From an uncultured Bacillota bacterium (GTDB lineage Bacteria > Bacillota_I > Bacilli_A > Erysipelotrichales > Coprobacillaceae): DNA of 64,000 nt. Positions 50,851-58,298 of this stretch are shown here, piece after piece. Under the pieces are notes generated by a model. The model was not told the DNA's origin and ran no database searches. It saw only the letters and a list, made by a program, of their open reading frames with translations. The translations under genes were made by a program, and so were the position numbers. Location of the stretch: contig CASETM010000056.1 in NCBI GenBank assembly GCA_949290865.1, positions 1-64,000 on the forward strand, in the 5' to 3' direction. Position 1 is the first letter of the stretch. Every line of letters starts with the position of its first letter.

Positions 50851-51164
50851 ATATCTTGATACCTGTTAAAATTACGTACTTTAATAATCGTTTTACCAGT
50901 ATTTCCAGTTACACCTTCATAATCTATACAATCTATATCTTTTAGGAATTTCATAAATTTAATCACTGTATTCCTGCTCCATTTAAGATCTTTTCTTATC
51001 TCATTTTGAGTAGTTATAAACGTCCCTGCCTCGTCTCCTGAAAACCTGGCATTAAAGAGGCAGTACGTAAACAATTGCCATGCATATGGATTTTTGAAGA
51101 CTTCTGTCTGCTGCGCTTTTCTATGAAGTTTTATATATCCTTTCGTATCTACCTCTTTGACCAT
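50847..51164 (-). CDS. winged-helix replication initiator (short form)
   Basis: 105-aa protein: KLHRKAQQTEVFKNPYAWQLFTY, then a winged helix with ITTQNEIRKDLKWSRNTVIKFMKFL. Resembles the N-terminal DNA-binding part of phage replisome organisers; the usual DnaD-like C-terminal part is missing. The stop codon touches the iterons, which in many such phages lie inside the gene. It probably binds them. Confidence 0.72.
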   Translation of the reverse strand: MVKEVDTKGYIKLHRKAQQTEVFKNPYAWQLFTYCLFNARFSGDEAGTFITTQNEIRKDLKWSRNTVIKFMKFLKDIDCIDYEGVTGNTGKTIIKVRNFNRYQDI

Positions 51165-51179
51165 ACATATGAAAACCTC

Positions 51180-51926
51180 TTAAATAGACATTGGATCAAT
51201 TTCAGGCATCACAGTCTGTTTCTGCTGCTCCTGTACCATTTGTGAACCAAATAGCTGAGCGGTATTTTCTGGTTCAATTCGAGAAACAGTTGGTGCCTCC
51301 TCTACTACAAAGTTGTCGTTCATTTCTTCTTCTCCAAATTCGTCAGGAACATACATACCCTGAAATTCTGTTGTAAATGCTTCTCTAAGACATTGTGCAA
51401 CAGCAACCTTTCTGATCATCGTTGCTGGTTTTCCACTCCATTGAGAATTAACAGTACCATCCTTTTTTTTGCCAACATATTCGTCAATGGAAACCTCCAC
51501 CCTTTCAGGTTCTCTTCCTTCTCTGTAAACTTCACACCATCCACCAACCAATGTTTCAGTTGCTGGCATATAGAATGTTCCTACACGGTAGTCAATTTTT
51601 CCATCAACGCCAAGAACAATGATTCCAGCTTTTTTGCCTCTGTAATCCGGATGTTTGTCTGCACGTTTCTGATAGACATCCTTAGATACAACCATTGTTG
51701 CTGGACTGCTTCCATACTTGATCAGGTGTGCTTCTTTAATAAATGGATTTAGTTTTTGGGCCGAACATAGAGCGATAAACAGCTTGACTTCCTGATCGCT
51801 TACATTTCCACCTCCGGCAACGAGATAATCCTTTACGATTTGTGAAGATAATTTGATTTCTCCTGTGTCTGTTTTAATAGTTGTAATCTTATTTTGATTT
51901 ACTGCAACTTTGCTTTGTACTGCCAT
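51180..51926 (-). CDS. bet: phage recombination protein Bet (RecT-like annealase)
   Basis: 248-aa single-strand annealing protein of the Bet type: FIALCSAQKLNPFIKEAHLI, MVVSKDVYQKRAD, and PATMIRKVAVAQCLREAF. It pairs with the YqaJ exonuclease two genes upstream and SSB downstream for recombination-dependent replication. The tail ends EIDPMSI, like the unknown protein at 46,691. GGAGGAATATAT precedes the ATG. Confidence 0.92.
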   Translation of the reverse strand: MAVQSKVAVNQNKITTIKTDTGEIKLSSQIVKDYLVAGGGNVSDQEVKLFIALCSAQKLNPFIKEAHLIKYGSSPATMVVSKDVYQKRADKHPDYRGKKAGIIVLGVDGKIDYRVGTFYMPATETLVGGWCEVYREGREPERVEVSIDEYVGKKKDGTVNSQWSGKPATMIRKVAVAQCLREAFTTEFQGMYVPDEFGEEEMNDNFVVEEAPTVSRIEPENTAQLFGSQMVQEQQKQTVMPEIDPMSI

Positions 51927-51939
51927 TTATATATTCCTC

Positions 51940-53313
51940 CTATTTTCTTTCAAATTTGAATGTGCTGTTGATTTCTGATAATACCTGCATGAATCTATTC
52001 AGTGTCAGAATAGAGCTGAAATCACCTTCAAAACTGAATGTATAGCTATACCTCTTGTTTGGCTCTCCCTGATTAGGCTGAATTTTTACTTTGATAAAGT
52101 CTTCAGATGATTCAGCATATACTTCACCCGTTTTTTCATTAGCATGAACTCTTGTGATGTTTTGAGTTTCTGCATCATTATTCTTTACCAGCTCTTTCTT
52201 AAGGTTATTGAGCGCTTTGTTTTTTTCTTCTTCATACTGCTGTTGTCTTTGATTTTCGATGATGGAATCAGTATTTTTCTTTATCATCTCTATATCTTTT
52301 GTAATTGCTGTAACGATATCCCCTAGATTGACACCCTGCTGAAGAAGTAACAGATATTTTTCTCTCTTGATGGTTTTTTCATCGATACCTGTCATCTGAC
52401 ACTGACTGACGATAGATTTTTCAATAAGGTCTAAATTCCTCTTGTTATTTCTTTCTTTTTCAATCAGTGTATTAAACTGTTTTTCAACTTCCTCTTTAAA
52501 ACGTTTCATAGAACAGCTGGCATTCAGCCATTTTTCATCAAAAACAAACTGATCAGCATATTCCTGAGAAATCATTTTTCTTGTGATCAGGACATTTTTC
52601 AGCTGATCAATGGTTTCCTGTCGGCTTTTTCTCAATTCATTTTTACGTTCCTGTTCAAACGCATCACAGTTCTTGGCAAGAAGATCTGCTGTTCCATTCA
52701 GAGCATCGATGACCATTTTTACCTTTTCCTCAAATATGCTATATGGTTCAAGATAGCTTTTCTTGATCATGGAAAGTTTTTTCTTCAAATCAGTTGCCTC
52801 TTTTCGGTATGTAGGTATCAGTCCTTCACCTTTTTTAGTGAAATCCTTGTAATTTTCCTTTGTAATAACGATGTTTTTCTTGCTTTCTATCGCAGGAATA
52901 AGCTCAACGATACGATCGATATTTGATTCAATACTATTTCCTTCTGGTTTTTCTTTGATTTCCAGTGCCAGCATATCGTTTGTAACATCAGTGATTTCCT
53001 CTTTGACCGTGACATCTACATCTATAGGTGCACTTTTTTCTTCCGCAAAGAATTCATGAACAGAACATAATTTATAGTTGCTTGACATAATATCCCCTAT
53101 CTTTGACCAGTACACACACATGCTGTTGACATCTCTGGCAATTCCAAAAGCAGCATTGCCTGGATACTTCATTTTTACTGCTGGTTCTCCATTGATCAGA
53201 AACAGATTGTTAATAGACATCCATTCTTTGAATTTTTCAAAATCTTCTGCGGTATCAATTCTAATTGCTGCTATACCACCAAGAAATTCGTTTTGCAGTG
53301 TAGTTTTTTTCAT
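51940..53313 (-). CDS. DUF1351 family protein
   Basis: 457-aa protein with the DUF1351 arrangement: IESKKNIVITKENYKDF, then a long coiled-coil with KKSYLEPYSIFEEKVKMVI, and a C-terminal beta domain (SYTFSFEGDF). DUF1351 genes are regularly found between the Bet annealase and the exonuclease, as here; the role in recombination is not defined. The gap to the exonuclease gene is 13 nt. Confidence 0.8.
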   Translation of the reverse strand: MKKTTLQNEFLGGIAAIRIDTAEDFEKFKEWMSINNLFLINGEPAVKMKYPGNAAFGIARDVNSMCVYWSKIGDIMSSNYKLCSVHEFFAEEKSAPIDVDVTVKEEITDVTNDMLALEIKEKPEGNSIESNIDRIVELIPAIESKKNIVITKENYKDFTKKGEGLIPTYRKEATDLKKKLSMIKKSYLEPYSIFEEKVKMVIDALNGTADLLAKNCDAFEQERKNELRKSRQETIDQLKNVLITRKMISQEYADQFVFDEKWLNASCSMKRFKEEVEKQFNTLIEKERNNKRNLDLIEKSIVSQCQMTGIDEKTIKREKYLLLLQQGVNLGDIVTAITKDIEMIKKNTDSIIENQRQQQYEEEKNKALNNLKKELVKNNDAETQNITRVHANEKTGEVYAESSEDFIKVKIQPNQGEPNKRYSYTFSFEGDFSSILTLNRFMQVLSEINSTFKFERK

Positions 53314-53326
53314 TGTTTTTCCCCCT

Positions 53327-54037
53327 TTACTGATTCAATAATTCTTTGTTTCTTGTTTCCATAAATGGCGGTGGCGTGTTATTTTCAATATGATCCCAAA
53401 ACCAGAAAGCTGTATCTCGATACAGTTTTATATCTTCTTTGACGTCTTCACGGTTAATGATCATCACTCTTGTTTCCTGTTTCCCCAGTTCATCACCCCA
53501 TGGTATGTCTAATATCGCGTATAAGATAACAAAATCAAATCCGGTGACATAAAGATAATGCAGACACTGAAAGAAGTATGTAATCGGCATATGATCGTCT
53601 TTCCATTCTTTGAGCATTGCTCCGTTGTGGATCGTTGTTGACTTGATTTCAAGAATGCCTTTACGCCCTGATTCTTTTTCTATTAATGCACCGTCTAGAT
53701 TTGCCTTTAAATGCGGATAATAGATATTTGACAGTGATATATCCTTTGTGTCTATAACGTCATATAAATGGCCGTAAAGCGCTTTAAACATATCGAACAT
53801 AACCGGTTCAAGACGATTGCCTTTTTCAATGGCATCGTTTGTAACAAACTGTCTTTCAGTCTTTCCTGTTTTCTCTTCCCATAGCTGATAAGGTGTTTTG
53901 TAGGGTGAAACATTCATGATGATTCCTGCTTCACTTCCACCGAGTCCACCGCTTCTCAATTCATGCCATTCTTTTTCGTTTTTGAAATGTATGACCTTGC
54001 ATTTATTGAAAAATGATTCATAATTAAAATCGTTCAT
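53327..54037 (-). CDS. YqaJ/lambda-type exonuclease
   Basis: 236-aa PD-(D/E)XK exonuclease. WHELRSGGLGGSEAGIIM is the start of the YqaJ domain; a glutamate in GNRLEPVMFDMF, ANLDGALIEKES and GILEIKSTT carry the catalytic residues. It degrades one strand from DNA ends for the Bet annealase. The ATG lies one base behind the stop codon of the 55-aa gene. Confidence 0.88.
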   Translation of the reverse strand: MNDFNYESFFNKCKVIHFKNEKEWHELRSGGLGGSEAGIIMNVSPYKTPYQLWEEKTGKTERQFVTNDAIEKGNRLEPVMFDMFKALYGHLYDVIDTKDISLSNIYYPHLKANLDGALIEKESGRKGILEIKSTTIHNGAMLKEWKDDHMPITYFFQCLHYLYVTGFDFVILYAILDIPWGDELGKQETRVMIINREDVKEDIKLYRDTAFWFWDHIENNTPPPFMETRNKELLNQ

Positions 54038-54038
54038 T

Positions 54039-54206
54039 TTAGATCACCGCTTTTAACTGATTCGTCAGTTCATCTTTTTTTGCGTAAAGTCTTGAAAGTT
54101 CTAAAGAATCATCGCTTGTCAGATGGTCTTTCATCTCTAGAAAGAAAATATCCAATTCAACCGATGCGATTCTTCTTTCGATAATTTCCTTTTGATTGTT
54201 TTTCAT
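54039..54206 (-). CDS. small helical phage protein (55 aa)
   Basis: 55-aa frame (MKNNQKEIIERRIASVELD...NQLKAVI) with AGGAGG seven bases before the ATG. Two helices, no cysteine, no TM. It stands directly between the methylase/TM peptide and the exonuclease. Family not recognised. Confidence 0.6.
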   Translation of the reverse strand: MKNNQKEIIERRIASVELDIFFLEMKDHLTSDDSLELSRLYAKKDELTNQLKAVI

Positions 54207-54217
54207 GCTTGTTCCTC

Positions 54218-54307
54218 CTATCCTATTAAACTGATCAGCAGATTACACACGATCATCGTCAGTGCAATCAGTGTCAGAAATCCTTTTCCTGATAAATACA
54301 TGTTCAT
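54218..54307 (-). CDS. single-TM peptide (29 aa)
   Basis: 29-aa frame (MNMYLSGKGFLTLIALTMIV...ISLIG) that is almost all one hydrophobic helix, starting inside the end of the methylase gene with AAGGCGGAAG in front. Its stop codon overlaps the GGAGG of the next gene. May be a true small membrane peptide; the evidence is only the RBS and the hydrophobicity. Confidence 0.4.
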   Translation of the reverse strand: MNMYLSGKGFLTLIALTMIVCNLLISLIG

Positions 54308-54977
54308 CTTCCGCCTTTCTCAATCGATCCTGTGCTATGTTGAAATAATTTTCATCGAGTTCAAAACCTATAAAATTTCTATCCGTATTAATACAAGCCA
54401 CACCAGTTGAGCCGCTTCCAGCAAAGCCATCTAAAACAAAGTCACCTTTATGGCTTGATTTTTCAATTGCCTGAATCAGTAAATCTATTGGTTTCTGGTT
54501 TTGATGAAGCTGCCTTTTTCCTGATACTCTATTAAAAAACCAAACATCTGTTATTCTTTTACCGTTTATTTCTTTTCTTCCTTTATTGGCCAAAAAAATA
54601 ATTTCATATTGTTTACCGAAAGCAGCTTTTAAATCTCCAGCTGTCCAGTTGTTTTTAACCCAAATAATCATATTTTTAATATTGAAACCATTATTTTCGA
54701 GTTCCTGTTTAAAAAAATCAACTTTATTTTGATTACAAAACATATAAATAGCGGTATTTGGTTTTAATACTCTATAACATTCACTTATGTATTTAGAAAT
54801 AAGTTGAGAATCATTATCCCCTTTTATTTCATGGCAAAATTGATGTTTTTTGTTTTTTCTGTAGTTCGTTTTATAACGCATTAAATATGGCGGATCGGTA
54901 ACAATTAGATCTATTGAATCATTTGGAATATTTTTCATTAATTCCAAACAATCTCCTTGTTGTATTGTGTAACTCAT
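54243..54977 (-). CDS. DNA (adenine/cytosine-N4) methyltransferase
   Basis: 244-aa amino-methyltransferase. DPPY (28-31) is the catalytic motif and DGFAGSGSTGVA near the C-terminus is the AdoMet site, i.e. beta order with the target domain between. No restriction enzyme lies nearby, so it is an orphan enzyme, likely protecting phage DNA from host restriction. Its target sequence cannot be read. The end overlaps the 29-aa TM peptide. Confidence 0.88.
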   Translation of the reverse strand: MSYTIQQGDCLELMKNIPNDSIDLIVTDPPYLMRYKTNYRKNKKHQFCHEIKGDNDSQLISKYISECYRVLKPNTAIYMFCNQNKVDFFKQELENNGFNIKNMIIWVKNNWTAGDLKAAFGKQYEIIFLANKGRKEINGKRITDVWFFNRVSGKRQLHQNQKPIDLLIQAIEKSSHKGDFVLDGFAGSGSTGVACINTDRNFIGFELDENYFNIAQDRLRKAEDEHVFIRKRISDTDCTDDDRV

Positions 54978-55013
54978 TGTTTTAATAATCTCCTATGTTA
55001 TAATTAATGTGTG

Positions 55014-55259
55014 TTAAGCGCTCAGCTCGTAAGAGTTGAGCTTTTCTTTTTCAATACGCATCTTTGAATAATTGCGGATGTCCAATCCTCTTGATTTCTT
55101 TTGGAATTCCATTAAATCTTCCTGACTGTATTTCCAGCCATTCCCTAGGTACGTGGGATGCAGCCACCCGGTATCAACAAGATCGCGCAGCGTGTTTTCA
55201 TTAATGTGCAGGTCATGACAGACTTCCTTTGTCGTGAGCATCCGTGTTAAGCGTTCCAT
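55014..55259 (-). CDS. HTH (excisionase/MerR-like) DNA-binding protein
   Basis: 81-aa protein with a MerR/HTH_17-type motif: LTTKEVCHDLHINENTLRDLVD then GWKYSQEDLMEF, a typical excisionase-like winged fold. Could be the phage excisionase or another early regulator. The gap to the next gene upstream is 3 nt. Confidence 0.68.
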   Translation of the reverse strand: MERLTRMLTTKEVCHDLHINENTLRDLVDTGWLHPTYLGNGWKYSQEDLMEFQKKSRGLDIRNYSKMRIEKEKLNSYELSA

Positions 55260-55262
55260 ATA

Positions 55263-55529
55263 TCAGCCCTCCAATAGATCAGAAATCTTCCACGGTTCTT
55301 CATCTTCCCATTTAATGAATTGAAACAAGTGATCAAAAACAATCATGTTGTTAAAAAAACGTTCATCATTGTACCACTGATCGTCATACTTAATCGGTTT
55401 TGAATCATGAACATACAATGTCCCATTTTCATCTCTTGTTATATACTGATATCTCGGATCGATATTTCTTAAAATTACTATTTCATCATGCGATAACTTT
55501 GGCTTTACAGAGTGTTTTAACTTCTTCAT
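55263..55529 (-). CDS. small phage protein sharing a module with the 42,538 gene
   Basis: 88-aa protein: LSHDEIVILRNIDPRYQY, a beta stretch, and a helical end (FDHLFQFIKWEDEEPWKI) that parallels the C-terminus of the 143-aa protein at 42,538. The shared domain could serve one common partner. ATGA overlap with the 32-aa peptide gene. Confidence 0.6.
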   Translation of the reverse strand: MKKLKHSVKPKLSHDEIVILRNIDPRYQYITRDENGTLYVHDSKPIKYDDQWYNDERFFNNMIVFDHLFQFIKWEDEEPWKISDLLEG

Positions 55530-55624
55530 TTGTCATCATCATCCTCACAAATGCACAAGCTGATTCCCATAAATACTGCTGCAGCCAACGCTACGATCAG
55601 CAGTAAATAAACATTGTTATTCAT
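55526..55624 (-). CDS. single-TM peptide with acidic tail (32 aa)
   Basis: 32-aa frame (MNNNVYLLLIVALAA...CEDDDDK): one hydrophobic helix and an acidic cytoplasmic tail, with GAGGATTAG upstream. It overlaps the start of the next gene (ATGA), which supports its translation. Role unknown. Confidence 0.5.
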   Translation of the reverse strand: MNNNVYLLLIVALAAAVFMGISLCICEDDDDK

Positions 55625-55657
55625 ATTTCTAATCCTCCTCATTTTGTGTTAAAATTG

Positions 55658-55691
55658 GAGTGTAAATTGTTTTCCAATAAAATTTACACTC
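55658..55691. terminator. perfect inverted repeat behind the 90-aa gene
   Basis: GAGTGTAAAT/ATTTACACTC, 10-bp arms with a 14-nt loop, beginning at the stop codon of the 55,690 gene. The T tract is poor (AATTTTAAC), so it may be a weak terminator or a protein binding site. Confidence 0.45.
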
Positions 55692-55962
55692 ATTTGTCAC
55701 CTGTTGTTGCCGCAATAGGTGGCATTTTCTTTTGCACCATTTCTATCAGTGCCTGTATAAGTTCAACTGTTGGACTGGGGCTCCATTTCGTCATGTAATC
55801 TTCAAAAGCCTTTCTTGGTATGACGATAGATCGTCTTCCATTTTCGTTTTTTACACAGCTTCCCGGAAACACTCCCTGCTCAACTGCATTCCTAATAAAT
55901 GCTGGATCTTTATTTAACCTCTTGGCACATTCCTCAACCGAAATCGTTTCAATACGTTCCAT
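55690..55962 (-). CDS. HTH (excisionase-like) DNA-binding protein
   Basis: 90-aa protein: ISVEECAKRLNKDPAFIRNAVEQGVFPG is a MerR/excisionase-like helix-turn-helix, then RRSIVIPRKAFEDYM for the wing. The ATG at 55,962 has GGAGGTG upstream; a longer start would lack one. Possible partner for the antirepressor next to it or excisionase. Confidence 0.68.
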   Translation of the reverse strand: MERIETISVEECAKRLNKDPAFIRNAVEQGVFPGSCVKNENGRRSIVIPRKAFEDYMTKWSPSPTVELIQALIEMVQKKMPPIAATTGDK

Positions 55963-55978
55963 TTTTTTCACCTCCTTT

Positions 55979-56686
55979 TTAGATATCGAGAGCAAGCTGT
56001 TCAATGATCTTCTTGTCTGTATAAGACAACTGCCAGTTCTGAATAAACTCTAATGCTTTATCAAAATCTTTGGCTTTAAACTGACTGCGTGTTTTTATAC
56101 CTATAAAGCAGTTCAGATCACGATTAATAGCATGATATATCTGGCTTGTCTGTTTCTGCATAAGATCCATGTTAAGCTCACCTTTTACCTGTTTGACCTT
56201 GTTCTTGATCGCTCGTCCAATGTAGTTATATTCACCCGGGCTAAGAAGTTTGTTTTCTTCAAGCTCAGTGATTCTTTGATCATGTTTAGCCACTTCTTTG
56301 TTGGTGTTTTCCTGAGCCTGAAACATCAGCTTCAACACATCCATAGGATTGTCCGGAAGTTTATACCCTCCTGTTTTTCTGATTGATGGCAGCACTTCAC
56401 TTGTTACCCATCTTTTGAATTTCTTTGCTGTTGGAAGCTTGCTGGATAAGATCAGACTGTAAAGACCTGATTCGTTAATGACTGTTAGATTTTGCTTTCC
56501 TCCAGGGGTGTCGCATTCCGCTACCCCCTTATCTTCTTCATCAATATGTCTGTTCAAGGCATCTCGATAATTCTTATACCCTAGTATAGAAGCAACATCC
56601 TTTCCAACGAACCATGGTTCATTGTTAATATTTAAACTTCTCATTTCTCCAAATTTTTCATTTTTAAAAATCTGTAATTCATTCAT
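55979..56686 (-). CDS. phage antirepressor (BRO-N + ORF6C)
   Basis: 235-aa antirepressor. BRO-N domain about 1-110 (WFVGKDVASILGYKNYRDAL, INESGLYSLILSSKLP), coiled linker, C-terminal ORF6C-like part (about 140-235; YNYIGRAIKNKVKQV). It should antagonise the CI-type repressor on induction. AGGAAGG precedes the ATG. It is the second gene of the leftward early operon, behind cro. Confidence 0.85.
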   Translation of the reverse strand: MNELQIFKNEKFGEMRSLNINNEPWFVGKDVASILGYKNYRDALNRHIDEEDKGVAECDTPGGKQNLTVINESGLYSLILSSKLPTAKKFKRWVTSEVLPSIRKTGGYKLPDNPMDVLKLMFQAQENTNKEVAKHDQRITELEENKLLSPGEYNYIGRAIKNKVKQVKGELNMDLMQKQTSQIYHAINRDLNCFIGIKTRSQFKAKDFDKALEFIQNWQLSYTDKKIIEQLALDI

Positions 56687-56749
56687 ATAATCCTTCCTTT
56701 CTGTTTAATGTTCTTTGACCTCACAATCCATGGGGTAGCTTATAAAAAA

Positions 56750-56766
56750 GTTTAATATAATTAAAC
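56750..56766. promoter_or_regulatory. repressor operator O1
   Basis: GTTTAATATAATTAAAC, the best palindrome of three; arms extend to AAAAGTTTAAT/ATTAAACTTTT. It overlaps the stop codon of the Cro-like gene. Confidence 0.65.
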
Positions 56767-56976
56767 TTTTACGGTAAAAAAATATACTCCTACTTCTTCT
56801 TTAGGTATTTCCAACATATCGCTAATTTTTATTATATCATCCGAGGTAAATCTCATTTTATTAGTTAATTTTAATGACAAAGAATTTTCAGAAATTCCGT
56901 ATTCTTTAGCAAAATTTTGTTGACTCCCATACTTTTCAGTAATCTTACCTTTCAATTTACTAAAATCAAATGCCAT
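56761..56976 (-). CDS. Cro-like regulator (DUF739/HTH)
   Basis: 71-aa helix-turn-helix protein: LKGKITEKYGSQQNFAKEYG, SENSLSLKL, then DDIIKISDMLEIP. DUF739-like Cro of Bacillota phages. The ATG at 56,976 with GGAGGTG upstream is chosen. It is divergent from the CI-type repressor over an operator region; it probably drives the lytic switch. Confidence 0.8.
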   Translation of the reverse strand: MAFDFSKLKGKITEKYGSQQNFAKEYGISENSLSLKLTNKMRFTSDDIIKISDMLEIPKEEVGVYFFTVKV

Positions 56977-57007
56977 TTTTATACACCTCCTCTCTCTTTC
57001 TACCACC

Positions 57008-57036
57008 AGTTTAACATTATTAAACTATAAAATCAA
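57008..57036 (-). promoter_or_regulatory. leftward early promoter (cro promoter)
   Basis: On the minus strand TTGATT (57,031-57,036), 17-bp spacer, TAAACT (57,008-57,013). Operator O2 lies between the two hexamers, so repressor binding would block it. Confidence 0.6.
57009..57025. promoter_or_regulatory. repressor operator O2
   Basis: GTTTAACATTATTAAAC, a 17-bp palindrome with GTTTAA/TTAAAC arms and a 5-nt centre, in the cro-ci intergenic region. Confidence 0.65.
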
Positions 57037-57043
57037 TCATTTG

Positions 57044-57060
57044 ATTTAATTTTTTTAAAC
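57044..57060. promoter_or_regulatory. repressor operator O3
   Basis: ATTTAATTTTTTTAAAC, same arm spacing as O1 and O2 with one arm mismatch, located just before the rightward repressor promoter. Confidence 0.55.
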
Positions 57061-57067
57061 TTTTTCG

Positions 57068-57096
57068 TTGATTATTAAAAAATTAAACTTTATAAT
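57068..57096 (+). promoter_or_regulatory. rightward promoter of the repressor gene
   Basis: TTGATT (57,068-57,073), 17-bp spacer, TATAAT (57,091-57,096). It stands 26 bp before the GTG start of the repressor. Confidence 0.7.
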
Positions 57097-57121
57097 ATAA
57101 ATGTAGAAGGAGATGAAAAAA

Positions 57122-57775
57122 GTGAAACCTAAAAGTGAAATTAAAGACAGATTACAAAGAGCTCTACATATAAAAAACATATCAGCTAAAGAGCTGTCTG
57201 ATAAAACCGGAATACCTAAATCATCCATTTCTCAATATATGAGTGGTTATGCCAAGCCAAAACAAGATAGAATATATTTAATAAGTACTGCTTTAAATAT
57301 TAATCCTGCCTGGCTTTTGGGATATGATGTTGATATGGATAATACTTCAACTAGCTATGATGTTTACGATAACATCTACAAAATAGACAAAATAACACTT
57401 CCTTTATTAGGAAAAATAGCTTGTGGAGAACCTGTATATGCTGACGAGGATCGTGAATCCTATGTTATGGTCGGAACTGAAATAAAAGCTGACTTCTGTT
57501 TAAAATGTCAAGGTGATAGTATGATCAATGCACGTATAAATGACGGTGACATAGTTTTTATTCGCAAACAGGATATGGTCAATAATGGAGAAATCGCAGC
57601 GGTTATTATTGATGATGAAGCAACACTGAAAAGATTTTATTACTACAAAGAGCAAAACATGGTGATTCTTCGACCCGAGAATAGTAAATATCAAGATATT
57701 GTATTAACTGGTGAGGAATTAGAAAACGTTAAGGTGTTGGGGAAAGCGATTGCTTTTCAAAGTGATGTAGAATAA
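57122..57775 (+). CDS. CI-type repressor with S24 autoprotease domain
   Basis: 217 aa. HTH about 20-55 (ISAKELSDKTGIPKSSIS). LexA/S24 domain: cleavage site at Cys-Gly in KIACGEP (about 101-102), catalytic serine in GDSM (about 133), lysine in ATLKRF (about 170). The GTG at 57,122 is 9 nt behind AAGGAG; the ATG at 57,113 is too close to it. RecA-stimulated self-cleavage should induce the prophage. Confidence 0.9.
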   Translation: MKPKSEIKDRLQRALHIKNISAKELSDKTGIPKSSISQYMSGYAKPKQDRIYLISTALNINPAWLLGYDVDMDNTSTSYDVYDNIYKIDKITLPLLGKIACGEPVYADEDRESYVMVGTEIKADFCLKCQGDSMINARINDGDIVFIRKQDMVNNGEIAAVIIDDEATLKRFYYYKEQNMVILRPENSKYQDIVLTGEELENVKVLGKAIAFQSDVE

Positions 57776-57795
57776 TAAAAAGGGAGGATAAGACA

Positions 57796-58284
57796 ATGAA
57801 AAAAATTTTAAATATATTATTAGTTTTAGGATTATGTTTCAGCTTCGTTGGATGTAGTGGATCTGATGATTCAAACAAGGAATCAGATAAAGAAAGCACA
57901 ACTGAAGAAAAGAAAGAAGATGAAACTACAGCCAAGTCAGATTATGATCTGGTCAGTGAAAAACTGACACTTGAAACAAATACCGCAGATGATGGTACAG
58001 TATTTGCTGTTGCAAAAGATGGTGATACAAAGAAATTCTCTATGTATAAAAGTATAACTGATGAAAATAAAGATTTCGCTGCAGCATTAGGGATCAGTGT
58101 GGGCAGTACTATTTATCATGTAAACGGTGATGATTCAGAAACATATTTAGTTGATAGCGATACAGTATTTGTAACTGTAACAGATGCAACTGCTGAATCA
58201 ATGAAAAACAGCATGGATTCATACTTAAAAGAAAAAGGATTAACTTTTGATCAGATTAAAAACGCTCTTAATGATGTGGAATAA
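57796..58284 (+). CDS. prophage lipoprotein (possible superinfection exclusion)
   Basis: 162-aa lipoprotein: signal peptide about 1-19 with lipobox FVGC, an acidic Ser/Glu/Lys linker (about 21-48), and a DUF-type globular domain (about 50-162). In several phages (e.g. TP-J34) a lipoprotein encoded between repressor and integrase blocks DNA injection by related phages; this one has the same place. That role is inferred. RBS GGGAGG; follows the repressor by 20 nt. Confidence 0.72.
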   Translation: MKKILNILLVLGLCFSFVGCSGSDDSNKESDKESTTEEKKEDETTAKSDYDLVSEKLTLETNTADDGTVFAVAKDGDTKKFSMYKSITDENKDFAAALGISVGSTIYHVNGDDSETYLVDSDTVFVTVTDATAESMKNSMDSYLKEKGLTFDQIKNALNDVE

Positions 58285-58298
58285 CAAGGAGAGAGAAA

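Noticed and set aside
55014-55050. Hairpin with T tract on the plus strand in the 55,014 gene
   Set aside because: There is no plus-strand gene before it and it lies in coding sequence of the leftward gene; probably chance.
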